Assembly: GCA_022410635.1 (NCBI GenBank)
Contig: JAJVDF010000302.1
Location: 503,287 to 567,286, forward strand
DNA length: 64,000 nucleotides
Reading direction: 5' to 3'
From: Tretioscincus oriximinensis
Taxonomy: Eukaryota; Chordata; Lepidosauria; Squamata; Gymnophthalmidae
Within the stretch, counting starts at the first letter, position 1. Each line of letters begins with the position of its first letter. Under the pieces are notes generated by a model. That model was not told the DNA's origin and made no database searches. It saw only the letters and a program-made list of their open reading frames with translations. This document shows positions 55,754-64,000 of this stretch, piece after piece. The translations under genes and the position numbers were made by a program.

Positions 55754-58700
55754 TTCCTGCTCATGTGATTGGATTCTGGTCCCGATTGGTTCTTGACTCC
55801 CCTTATTCCCACTTGGATTAATTCAGAGGGAAAACTTGCCCAAGGTTTTATTAAAAGTATTTTATTGGGGGCTTTTCTTCATCATGGCTGTGCGTATTTC
55901 ACAGGTTAAAGCAGATATTTATTTTTTCATTAATTAATTAATTCATATTATTTACTTTTTTATATAATTTATTTGAACTGAAGTCCCACCCTATATCTGA
56001 AGGTCTCAGGGTGGCTAACCAAAGGGCAGCACACATAGCTTTTTGTTGCTTTCTCCACAACAGATGTCCTGTGAAGTATGCGGGGCTGAGACAGTTCTAA
56101 AGAACTGTGATTACTTTTTATTCTCTCTGTTCTCTCTGAAACCATGCAGGAAAATTGCAAGACAGAGCAGAAAGTCTCTCACAAGGTTAAGTCAAGACAG
56201 TGTGGTCATGGCATAAGGACAACTTACAATGAAAGCTGCATGAAAATATTCTCCAGAAAAAAACAATAAAATGGAGCGTTGCAGTGCTACCACAACTGGA
56301 TCTTCATCAGCCCATGAGGCAAACGCCCCATATAAACTCTATTATCCCATGGGGGAAAACGTCCCCTGGGGGACATTCAGGTCAATGTGAACAGAACAGA
56401 TTGCCTATTTTAGAATGAAGATCTGCTGTCTTACAATTTGCATTGTGAGGAACAGACAATCAGAAATCAAGCTGAACCTTCTTCTTAGCCACCACATGGC
56501 AAAAATTCTTACAATGCTGCCTCAGGATTCTTGACCAAACATATATATTATAGCAGGTTTATCCATTTATAGTCTCCTCCTCACCTTCGTATTTCTCTTT
56601 CCATCTTCCTGCATTGTTCCTTCNCTGTCCCTGCTGCTATGCTAGGCTGGGTTCCATGGCAACAGGCCTGGCCCTGGCTTTAGAATATTGATGTCATCAA
56701 GTCCTGGGATTCATCAGATATTGTCCAATCACAGACTTTTGTGCCCAGGAAATATATATACAAAGAGATGTTACTAAGTATGATTTTAGCAGTAACCTCT
56801 AGATTTCTCATATTTAAAACAGAGATTTTTGTAAGCTTTAATCAAAGATCTCTAATAGCTGTTGCTCAGCTTTCCTGCGTCTTGGGATTTGCTATAACAA
56901 TTGAAAACATAGTCACCAGGATAGGGCTGAAGCTTGTTCTCCTGTCTCTGCTGATCAAATCTTGAGCTGGAATCTTACTCATCGTTGACGGGTAAGGCAG
57001 GAGGAAGTCCCTTGCTTATCTAAGCTAAAAGTTCCTTAGCTAAAATAAAGCAGTGATAATGAAAGACACAGTACCAACATGGTGTAAAGACAGAACAACG
57101 CACTGTGGAAGCTGTATAAAAGTACTAGGAGGAAAAGGTATAATAGCCCTTTTCAGGGCTATCACAGCTGGTAATCCTCTTATCGTAGCGTGAAAAAAAC
57201 CTCATGTCTCAATGAAGTAGTGTGGCCAAGTGTGCCTCTTGACTCATTGCAGTGGTCAAATCTGCCTCTTGGTGGTACGCCTGTAGAAACCTATTTTTTC
57301 CATACATAGCAACCCACCCATGTAGCCTGATAAAAGTTTATTTTAGGCTGCAGTCTCGTGGGGATGAAAGAAGCAGGTCTGAGAACTGTGAAGCAAATTC
57401 CCTCCGCCATTTTCTTCTGTTTCCAGCTCCATTCCAGCTCCATTTTATTGTCCGCACAAGATTCATATTGGCTTTTGGAGTTAACGTCTACATTGGTTGG
57501 GTAATCTGTTTTCGAAGTGTTATTTTCCCGCATTGTGCTCCACCTTTTTTAAAAAAAATGTGCCTGAGTTTTGTGCAAATCCACAACTGTAAAAAATAGA
57601 TATTTAGATATTTAGTTGTGTACAAAACTAGGACACAACAACAACAAAAACTTTAAAAAATTTGCCTCCTTGGAGGTTAGAACAAAATGGAGGCACAGCG
57701 ACGGCACATGGCAGCATTTGCACAGAGGTGCTCCTGCTATGGGCAATGGTAGCCAGAGCACAGTTAGCCCAAGTTGGGAAAAACTGCATCTGCGTTGCTT
57801 CCGAGGGAGAGTTCTGTTCCGGCAACGTGTGGCTTTGTGAACAATGCATCGTGAAAACACTCAGTGGGTTGTACAGGAACTGCATGCGCCCAGTGCAAAG
57901 CTACGCAGCTTTCGCTCCTGTTTTTTCCCCTCATGAGAACTATTATGTTAGAAATTCCAGTGCCCTTAAACACACAGACCTGGGCACAGCTATCCTGCAA
58001 GTGACCTGAAGCCCCGTTAATATGGACATGATCTAATGGATAAGTAGGGATTAGACTGTATAGTTCTTTTATAACAGTCCATGTAGAAAACCAGTGAACA
58101 TTCCTGGTTTTCTAAAGGTTTTTTGGAGAAAGGAGTTATGTGTAGCAGCTAATAAATGAGAGTTACAGACTTGTTTTTCTTATTCAAGGTTTGTGTAATA
58201 CATCACCTAGTAATTGCCATCAAACTCGCCTGCGCCTTCTCACTTGCATCAATGCACTAGTAAAGTTTGACAAGCTGAATTATTAATATCAAATATTTGC
58301 GCCATAAAGATGTAGGCAACAGGAACAGAAATCTAACCAAGGATTGGCTGAGGAGCAGTTAAATCTTGCAATTAAGCCTCCCAAGCAAATGAGCTCATTA
58401 AATTGATCTAATTCTAGGAACAACTATGGAATGCAAATTCATGCCATTTTGTTTCTTAGAGATTTGACGATGCACTTTATTTCTCACTTTGAAACATGGC
58501 CCATGCAGCAAGCAATCGCATAAAGACTATGTAAAATTCACTGGAAGAGCATTGATTAGTTGTCAATTAAAATAATCATTCTTAATTAGAGCATCATTAA
58601 TCAATGACCATCACATTAAGCAAGANTAATCACCTTCTTGATCAAAACATTCTGTTAGCCTTTGTAGATTCATCCCAAAGAGATGAATATCAGCCTAACA

Positions 58701-58969
58701 TAAAGACTTAACCCATTGTTTACATTGTAATCTGCATTTTTAATGTTGATTCATAGGTAGAATGTTAATTGCCTGGGTTTCTCTCTACACAGCAGATGGT
58801 CATTCTGTCAGAGGGTGAAATTCATTTCTAGCTTTCATAGAACAAAGTTTCTATTTCATAGGTAAGGTATTAATTTGTTTTTTTAAAGTAGTTTCAGTTA
58901 AAGTTTCCAGTAAGAAAATAGGTAACCCTATCATTTCTAATTGCTCAGTCCTTTGTGGGATAATATATT

Positions 58970-59475
58970 TACATAAGAATATAAGAGCATGAGGAGCCCT
59001 ACCAAATGGGGCCACAGCCCATCTAATCCAGGCTTCTGTCTCTCACAGTGGCCCACACATTGCACCTGGGCACCTCAAGTAAAAGAAGGCAAAAACTTCA
59101 TCTGTTCTCAAAACCCTGCAAATGGTATTTCAGGAATCCTGACTGTTTCTCCAACCCAGAGGCAGTATCAAGAGATCCATCTTAGTAGTTATTTATACCC
59201 TTGTCTAATCCTGTCTTAAAGCTATCCAAGCTGCTAGCTAGTACTTCTAGAAGTAAATTTTATAGACCAATGACCCTCTTGGTGAAAAAATACTTTCCCT
59301 TGTCCTCACTATTCTGCCCATCAATTTCAAGGAATGCCTCCTGGTCCTAGTGTTCTGTGATAGAGAAAATATTTTTTTATCTGTTTACCTTATCCATCCT
59401 TTGGATTATTTTATGCACTTCAATCAGATCACCTCTCAAACACTCTTTCAAAGCTGAAGAGGCCCAGACACAGGG
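58970..59475 (-). repeat. CR1 LINE 3' portion
   Basis: Starts with the inverse octamer tail, 'ataagaatataagag'. The minus strand encodes CR1 ORF2 C-terminal residues: LFSFERVFERGDLIEVHKII (by similarity to 26760-26825), KGKYFFTKRV and SLDSFKTGLDKG-like stretches. Many stops. Confidence 0.72.
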
Positions 59476-60576
59476 CTTACAGGATCTCTGGCATGAAAGA
59501 TCAACACTTTAACAACTGTGCCATTTGCGCCTCACAAGTAGACATGTTCAAAAACTGTAACAGTGCCTGAAAGTGGAGAGGGAAGCCAAAGGTACCTTCA
59601 AATATTTTCTGAATGTATACAGTAATGGTGCTTCAGGTTCTCAGGTGGGAGACAATTCTATAGTCTGGGGTCCACTACTGGGGAGACCCAATCCCTACTC
59701 CCTTTGTTCTTGAGAGTGGTGTTGCATCNGGGAGAGCCTTTCCTGTGGATTTCAAGGCAAATGCAGATTAAAAATCTATATCTTTGTAGATCTGCTTTAG
59801 CCATGGCTAGTTTTAATCCCTGCTGTTAAACAGTTGTCTCAGTAACAAAAGTGATTTTTGCAATTTGTTTGTGCTCTACCACATTATGTACGGTGCTGTA
59901 ATTTTAAAGTTGCCTTGTTTGGCCACAAAATGGCCACCTAGGCAGGGGTACTAGTAATCCTAGAGCACATGCGGAAGGACCATGTCACCGAAATGCAGGA
60001 GAATCCATTTCACTGGCACAGAAAAATGCAGCAGAATCCATTTCATTGGCACACAAAATTCTGCCACTGAAATAGGTTCCCCAGGATTTTTGAGAACCTG
60101 AAAGCTGGCTCTGAAAATTGTGCAGAACTATCCTTGGAGCCGCTTCCAAAAATAGAAGGTCTCAGCCTGTCCCAGTCCTGCTGAACTGGGCTAGTAAAGT
60201 AAGTGCAGAAATGGCCTATCAATATTGTACTTAGAGTGCTAATAATAGAAGAGCATTTGATCTGTAAATTTTTCCAGTTCTCTTCTGGATTTCATGACCG
60301 AAACTGCTGCCTTAATATAAATTTGTCAGAAACAGTTGCCAAGTTTATCAGTAATACCTGACTGTGCTATATTGCTTTGTTGAATCCAATGTCCTTTTGT
60401 TTGCTTTATTCTTCTAAGCCTGTAACTTTTTTGCCTTATAAATGTGACTTTTTTCAGTGCTTTCCTTTCCTTCTGTAAGCTTCCGGCTTCAGGAATCAGC
60501 ACAGATTCCAGGAAGGTTCTGACACATGTGATGTCCGTGTTTATGAACATAACCCTTGCGTTCTGTCTTTTTAAAG

Positions 60577-60681
60577 AGGACCTTTCTGAGAGTGAAGAGG
60601 TGTTCCCCAAAGAAATTGCAAAATGGAACTCAAATGATCTCATGGATAAGATTGAGTCCACCGAAACAGAAGAAATAGCAG
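60577..60681 (+). CDS. PITPNM2: PITPNM2-like, coding exon 7 (residues 358-393)
   Basis: Acceptor TTTTTAAAG, donor GCAG|GTAACA, 105 nt, phase 1 to phase 1. It completes Glu358, the last FFAT position, then encodes DLSESEEVFPKEIAKWNSND, then LMDKIESTETEEIA. The 'EEVFPKE..KW.SND' block is conserved across PITPNM1-3. The acceptor uses AAAG, which is less usual than CAG but fits the frame and the family sequence. Confidence 0.95.
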
Positions 60682-61339
60682 GTAACAATTGCCATTATTT
60701 AAGTGAAATTCAATTGAGAGTGCCTATAAACTCACAATATCTAGACAACCTCTGTGATTCTTCAGAGGATGCTGGACTACAGTTACCATCTTTCTTGCCT
60801 TACTAACCACACAAGCTGAAGTTTATGAGTGCTGGCAAGATGCATAAGGCAACTAAGGCTACACCCACATAGCCTGTTTTCTCCCCACGTTTTAATGTTA
60901 TTCTGGATTAAAGTACTTGTGACTCCATCCACGTACCTTTGATATTCTGCATTCCTGTCTGTAAGATCCACGAGAGAACAATAGTACCATTATATAAACA
61001 TTTGACAATGTCTCCTTGCTCTTGCACCAACACACAATGGTGGTTTTAATGAGGGCTCTACAATAATGTTAGGAAAAAAGAGCTATAAGAAAACTCGGAG
61101 CCACAGAGCTTTTTAGCACGGTGATTGCTGACAGTGCATGACCATGAGTGGCAGATTCCCCTTGATGTCATTAACACAGAGGTAGAACTCTGTCATGTGG
61201 ACGCAACCTTAAAGAGGCCCACTCTATTTTTAATGACCAGTTATGATTTTCCTTGTGATTCTTCAATGAATGAAGTGATCATGACTGACTTGTAGGAAAG
61301 TCTCTCTAGACAGTTAAACAAAATGCATCAGAAATTTAC

Positions 61340-61541
61340 ATTTTTTNAATTTTTTACTGAGGGGAGAGTTCCTTCAGAAGCTAGCCCCAGTTGTCAGAGC
61401 CCCCTAGTGGTGGCGCAGTGAATTTTAATTTTTTTTTCTTCAGCAAAAAACGGGGAAATCGCCCCTCTCCCAGAGGGCAGGATAGACACCCCAAAATTGG
61501 GTTTTCCCCCAAATAAAGGGGTCATCTGGTCAGCCTACCAC
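61340..61541 (-). repeat. 5' half of the TIR element, opposite strand
   Basis: Ends in 'tcatctggtcagcc'. It contains the complement of the 'cactagggggctctg' block and of 'cactttgggggtgtctaccc', colinear with 53726-53940. Confidence 0.7.
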
Positions 61542-61544
61542 AAA

Positions 61545-61690
61545 GCCAGCTCGACCTTGGGCTAGTCCCAGTTCTCTGCAGCTCNTTCAGCTCCATCTGC
61601 TTCCCAAGCTTCACAGCTTATAGAAACTGCTTTGATTCTCTTCAGTTGAAAAAAGCAGGATATAAAAAAATTCCTCCTCCTCCTTCCAGC
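61545..61690 (+). repeat. Sauria-type SINE, 3' part
   Basis: 'gaccttgggctagtcccagt', 'ctgcagctcnttcagctcca', 'ctgctttgattctcttcag', 'ttgaaaaaagcaggatataaa' and a TCC-rich tail. Confidence 0.7.
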
Positions 61691-61910
61691 CTTAAAAAGG
61701 GGCATTCAAGAAGGGCCCCCCTTGAAACATACAAAATCATGGATAGTGTGGGAAAGACGGATAGAGAAAAACTATTTTCTTTGTCACACAATGTTAGAAC
61801 TAGGAGGCTTTCTATGAAGCTGTTGTGCAGAAGAATTCTAGCTATTTTTTTCACCTGCAANGTTTGTTGAATTTAGAGATGGTGGCAGCAACTAGACTGA
61901 ATAATTCTTA
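61690..61910 (+). repeat. CR1 ORF2 C-terminal scrap
   Basis: Reads LKKGHSRRAPLETYKIMD, KTDREKLFSLSHNVRTRRLS and MKLLCRRI, the CR1 ORF2 C-terminal region as at 26780-26930. Confidence 0.65.
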
Positions 61911-62219
61911 AAAAGAGAGAAACGCACAGAGAACAGGTGTATAAGCGGTTACTAACAAGTATATTTAGATAGTACCACCAGGTTGGAGAGACAGGTAGGA
62001 TCCCTCTAAATGCCATTTACGGGGAATTGAGAGCAAGTGATAATTTGCCTTCATCTTCTGCTTCAGATATCCAGAAGCAACTGGCATAAAACAGGATCCT
62101 GTCCTAATGGCTTGTGATAAGCTCCAACAGGGCTTCTGTTACNTTATTTCATGTTCCCATTGTAATCCTCATAATCATTATACCACCTTGCTCCTCTTTT
62201 GATTACTCTTTTCTTTCAG

Positions 62220-62290
62220 ATCACCGTTGCCTTGACTCTGTAGCAGAATTCAGGGTCGGAACCAGCATAGAAAGACTAAGCATCGTTGAG
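62220..62290 (+). CDS. PITPNM2: PITPNM2-like, coding exon 8 (residues 393-416)
   Basis: Acceptor TTCTTTCAG, donor GAG|GTATAG, 71 nt, completing Asp393 and ending in phase 0. It encodes HRCLDSVAEFRVGTSIERLS, then IVE. Human PITPNM2 has EFRVASSVEQLNIIE at the same place, whereas PITPNM1 and PITPNM3 differ, so this exon helps decide the paralogue. The next exon (DEVSQP-type and the DDHD domain) is beyond the window. Confidence 0.92.
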
Positions 62291-62554
62291 GTATAGTAAT
62301 CATATACAATTGTTTCTTTAGGTTTTTTTTCTTTTTACCAGGAAGAATAATTATGGTAATTCCATAGTGAGTGTTGCTGGGCTACAATACTGTGTATGTT
62401 TTGAAATGGCAAATGTTTGCTTTCAAATTGAGTCTTGGAAGAAAATCTGGTGAGAAGCAAGTTAAATACTTTATGCCACCTTCCCTGCCAGTTTGGGGGA
62501 GTTTTCTAGCTGGTGTAGTCAGAGCAACAGAATTAGCATCCATCAAAGAAAATA

Positions 62555-62665
62555 CAAATAGGAGTCCAGCAAGGGGTCTAGTGGCACTTTGTGTTTAACA
62601 GGAGGAAAAGATAGGTGCCCTGAGCTTTTATAAACATGTCTACTTCTTCAGATGCCAGGGGACCA
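62555..62665 (-). repeat. Repeat family R1, copy
   Basis: The minus strand shows 'catctgaagaagtagacatg', 'aaagctcagggcacctatc', 'ccactagaccccttgctgga'. Opposite orientation to the copy at 63545. Confidence 0.6.
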
Positions 62666-63039
62666 ATGTCAGGAACAGACTTTATAGGGAACTGAGTATA
62701 GGACATGACAAAGGACATGTAAATTTGTTATGGGGATTAACCCTGTGAGAAAAACAGCTAAAGTGCAGGAGTTACTCCTCTTAAGTGGAGGGAAATCCCT
62801 GGAGGAAGGAAATGCAGCTGTGTAAATGTGCATCAATCAAATAGTTAACTGGTGTTATAATAAATGTATAGTGTGCCAGGAAACCAATGTCTCTATTAAG
62901 TTACTTGTCGATGGACTGAAATTTGTGGATGTATTCTAGTGCTATTTATTAAATAGGAGGGTCTATTATTTATATTTGACAATCTCAAAAGGAGGTTTAA
63001 GATTCCATAAACCATATGATGCCATGTTGGACTTGTGAT

Positions 63040-63125
63040 TTTTGTTTATTTGTTCAGTCGTATCCAGCTCTTCATGATCCCATGAGCCACAGCATGCCCA
63101 GTCTTTCTGCCCTCCACTGGACTCG
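63040..63125 (+). repeat. BovB-like LINE fragment
   Basis: 'tttgttcagtcgtatccagc', 'tcttcatgatcccatgagcc' and 'gcatgcccagtctttctgcc' correspond to the well-known BovB 3' segment (cagtcgtgtccgactctt... ccatgg). It is short and diverged. BovB is widespread in squamates. Confidence 0.55.
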
Positions 63126-63544
63126 ATGGAGTGGAATTTGTGGATGTATTCTAGTTCTGCTTAATCTACATGGATTAAGGAGGCAAATAAATTTTTGGAC
63201 AATCCTGAAACTCTACAAACTCAATCACAAACAAAAGTTTTTGATTTATTTTTAAATTCAGAATAATTCAAATGTTTCATTTAATGATGAGTTTTAATAC
63301 CATATCATTGCTAAAATACAAGCAGATCCTTTTAAGTGAAAGGAAGCGCCTGCAGTTAGGTAGAAGTGTCACAATCGGATATATGCAGAAAAATGGAGAG
63401 AAGACCAGTCCAAAGGTTCCCTCAAGAAGCACTTCCTTTCATTTGGAAAGATTAACTACTGAGATCACCCACATTTCCATTTCTGTTGTTATTTTCTTCG
63501 CCCGATTTGCTTTATATGGTCTGTTCTTAGGCAGTTTTTCCCTA

Positions 63545-63660
63545 GCATTTGAAGAAGTGGATACGAAAGCTGATGCTCCCACCTTTTTCTTGTTTGTTTC
63601 CAAAGCACTACAGGACCCTTTGCTAGATTTTCTACGTCCAGACTAATACAGCTTTCTTTG
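63545..63660 (+). repeat. Repeat family R1, copy
   Basis: 'catttgaagaagtggatacg', 'aaagctgatgctcccacctt', 'ccaaagcactacaggaccc', 'tccagactaatacagctttc' order. Best preserved copy on the plus strand. Confidence 0.65.
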
Positions 63661-64000
63661 AAATCTGTTGTGCAGAGGGATGTTCTGATATCGCCCAAGT
63701 TTCATCTTAATATTTAGTTGGTCAAACCTAGCTTTTGGAAAAGCTGTTGATAAGTACAAAGCCGTAGTAAAAACTAGATAATTCTCCAACTTTGCTTAAA
63801 ATTTAAAAGCATGCAAGTCTCAAACCAAGGGGAATTTACTTCCAAATAGATATAGCAGCCATATCTAACAAGTCAGTATGACCGCATGATAGCCAAGTCA
63901 GCGTTCCTAGGTAATAAACTATCTGTGTGTTTTGCATATTGACCTACTTTAAGTGAAGCCACAGAGTTTGTTCCTGTTTCTGATACAGTTCAGTGAACTG

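Larger units (their letters stand above)
48271..60576. other. Intron 6, 12.3 kb
   Basis: Contains L2-like tails (50695-50830), SINEs (52277-52560 and 55330-55555), CR1 ends (53105-53290 and 58970-59475), a TIR element (53726-54102), a 34-bp minisatellite (55584-55753) and simple repeats. Nothing recognised in about 48280-50690, 50890-51180, 51850-52060, 54250-55320, 56050-58960 and 59770-60576. The 57.2-58.0 kb stretch is GC-richer with several overlapping open frames but no recognisable product. Confidence 0.78.
60682..62219. other. Intron 7, 1.5 kb
   Basis: Contains a reversed TIR-element half (61340-61541), a Sauria SINE tail (61545-61690) and a CR1 scrap (61690-61910). The rest, 60690-61330, holds nothing recognised. 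Confidence 0.8.
62291..64000. other. Intron 8, left part
   Basis: No further coding exon is visible before the window ends. Contains two R1 repeats (62555-62665 minus, 63545-63660 plus), a BovB-like fragment, and nothing recognised in 62670-63035 or 63665-64000. Confidence 0.75.

Noticed and set aside
34758..62290. PITPNM1 or PITPNM3 as the paralogue
   Set aside because: Some residues resemble PITPNM1 (for example YTCPFVEKFSI, SEEVFPKE). KQWSTSSKSS, HSISEWRMQSIARDSDES and EFRVGTSIERLSIVE fit PITPNM2. As I recall, human PITPNM3 lacks the PITP domain. A lineage-specific paralogue cannot be fully excluded.
62905..63215. Apparent duplication of an 'aatttgtggatgtattctagt' phrase at 62920 and 63132
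   Set aside because: Only about 35-45 bp, diverged on both sides, flanking a BovB-like scrap. It may be a target duplication, but the ends could not be defined well enough to claim it.

Overview
The window looks like nuclear DNA from a squamate reptile, most likely a lizard. It is AT-rich, intron-dominated and dense in retroelements. The diagnostic repeats are Sauria-type tRNA SINEs, a second tRNA-headed SINE with the same 3' tail, L2, CR1 and L1 LINEs, a BovB-like fragment, and two tyrosine-recombinase (YR) retrotransposons. The species cannot be named from what is visible.

The only host gene I can support is the 5' third of a PITPNM2-like gene (RdgB/Nir family, membrane-associated phosphatidylinositol transfer protein) on the + strand. 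Eight exons join with consistent phases into 416 codons: 7125-7202 (with 5' UTR from 7027), 34758-34972, 36385-36506, 40123-40356, 42975-43301, 48175-48270, 60577-60681 and 62220-62290. The first five exons encode the whole N-terminal PITP domain. The inositol-headgroup residues T59, K61, N90 and E248 fall exactly at their canonical positions. Exons 6 and 7 encode an acidic tract and an FFAT motif (EFFDAHE) whose last residue is split by an intron. The DDHD and LNS2 domains must lie beyond the right edge, and the promoter beyond the left edge.

Layout: 1-7026 is intron upstream of the start-codon exon, with L2 and SINE fragments, an LTR-like segment and hairpin repeats. The first coding intron, 7203-34757 (27.6 kb), holds most of the mobile DNA: nested L2 copies, a perfect 38-bp foldback, a Ngaro-like YR element (minus strand, about 15.3-20.6 kb) inside an old CR1, a fold-back MITE, an L1 with target-site duplication, a CR1 3' end, and a DIRS1-like element (29.27-32.9 kb). 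The DIRS element keeps inverted termini and an internal complementary region. Introns from 34973 on are shorter and lighter in repeats, except the 12.3-kb intron before exon 7, which has a 34-bp minisatellite, a TIR MITE and several SINEs.

I found no RNA gene, CRISPR array or undescribed multi-gene system. The observations most worth follow-up are two unrelated YR retrotransposons that have both lost the reverse transcriptase but kept RNase H and recombinase signatures, a 92-bp near-identical duplication bracketing the Ngaro-like element, the DIRS internal complementary region, several long perfect or near-perfect hairpins, and the phase-symmetric FFAT exon.
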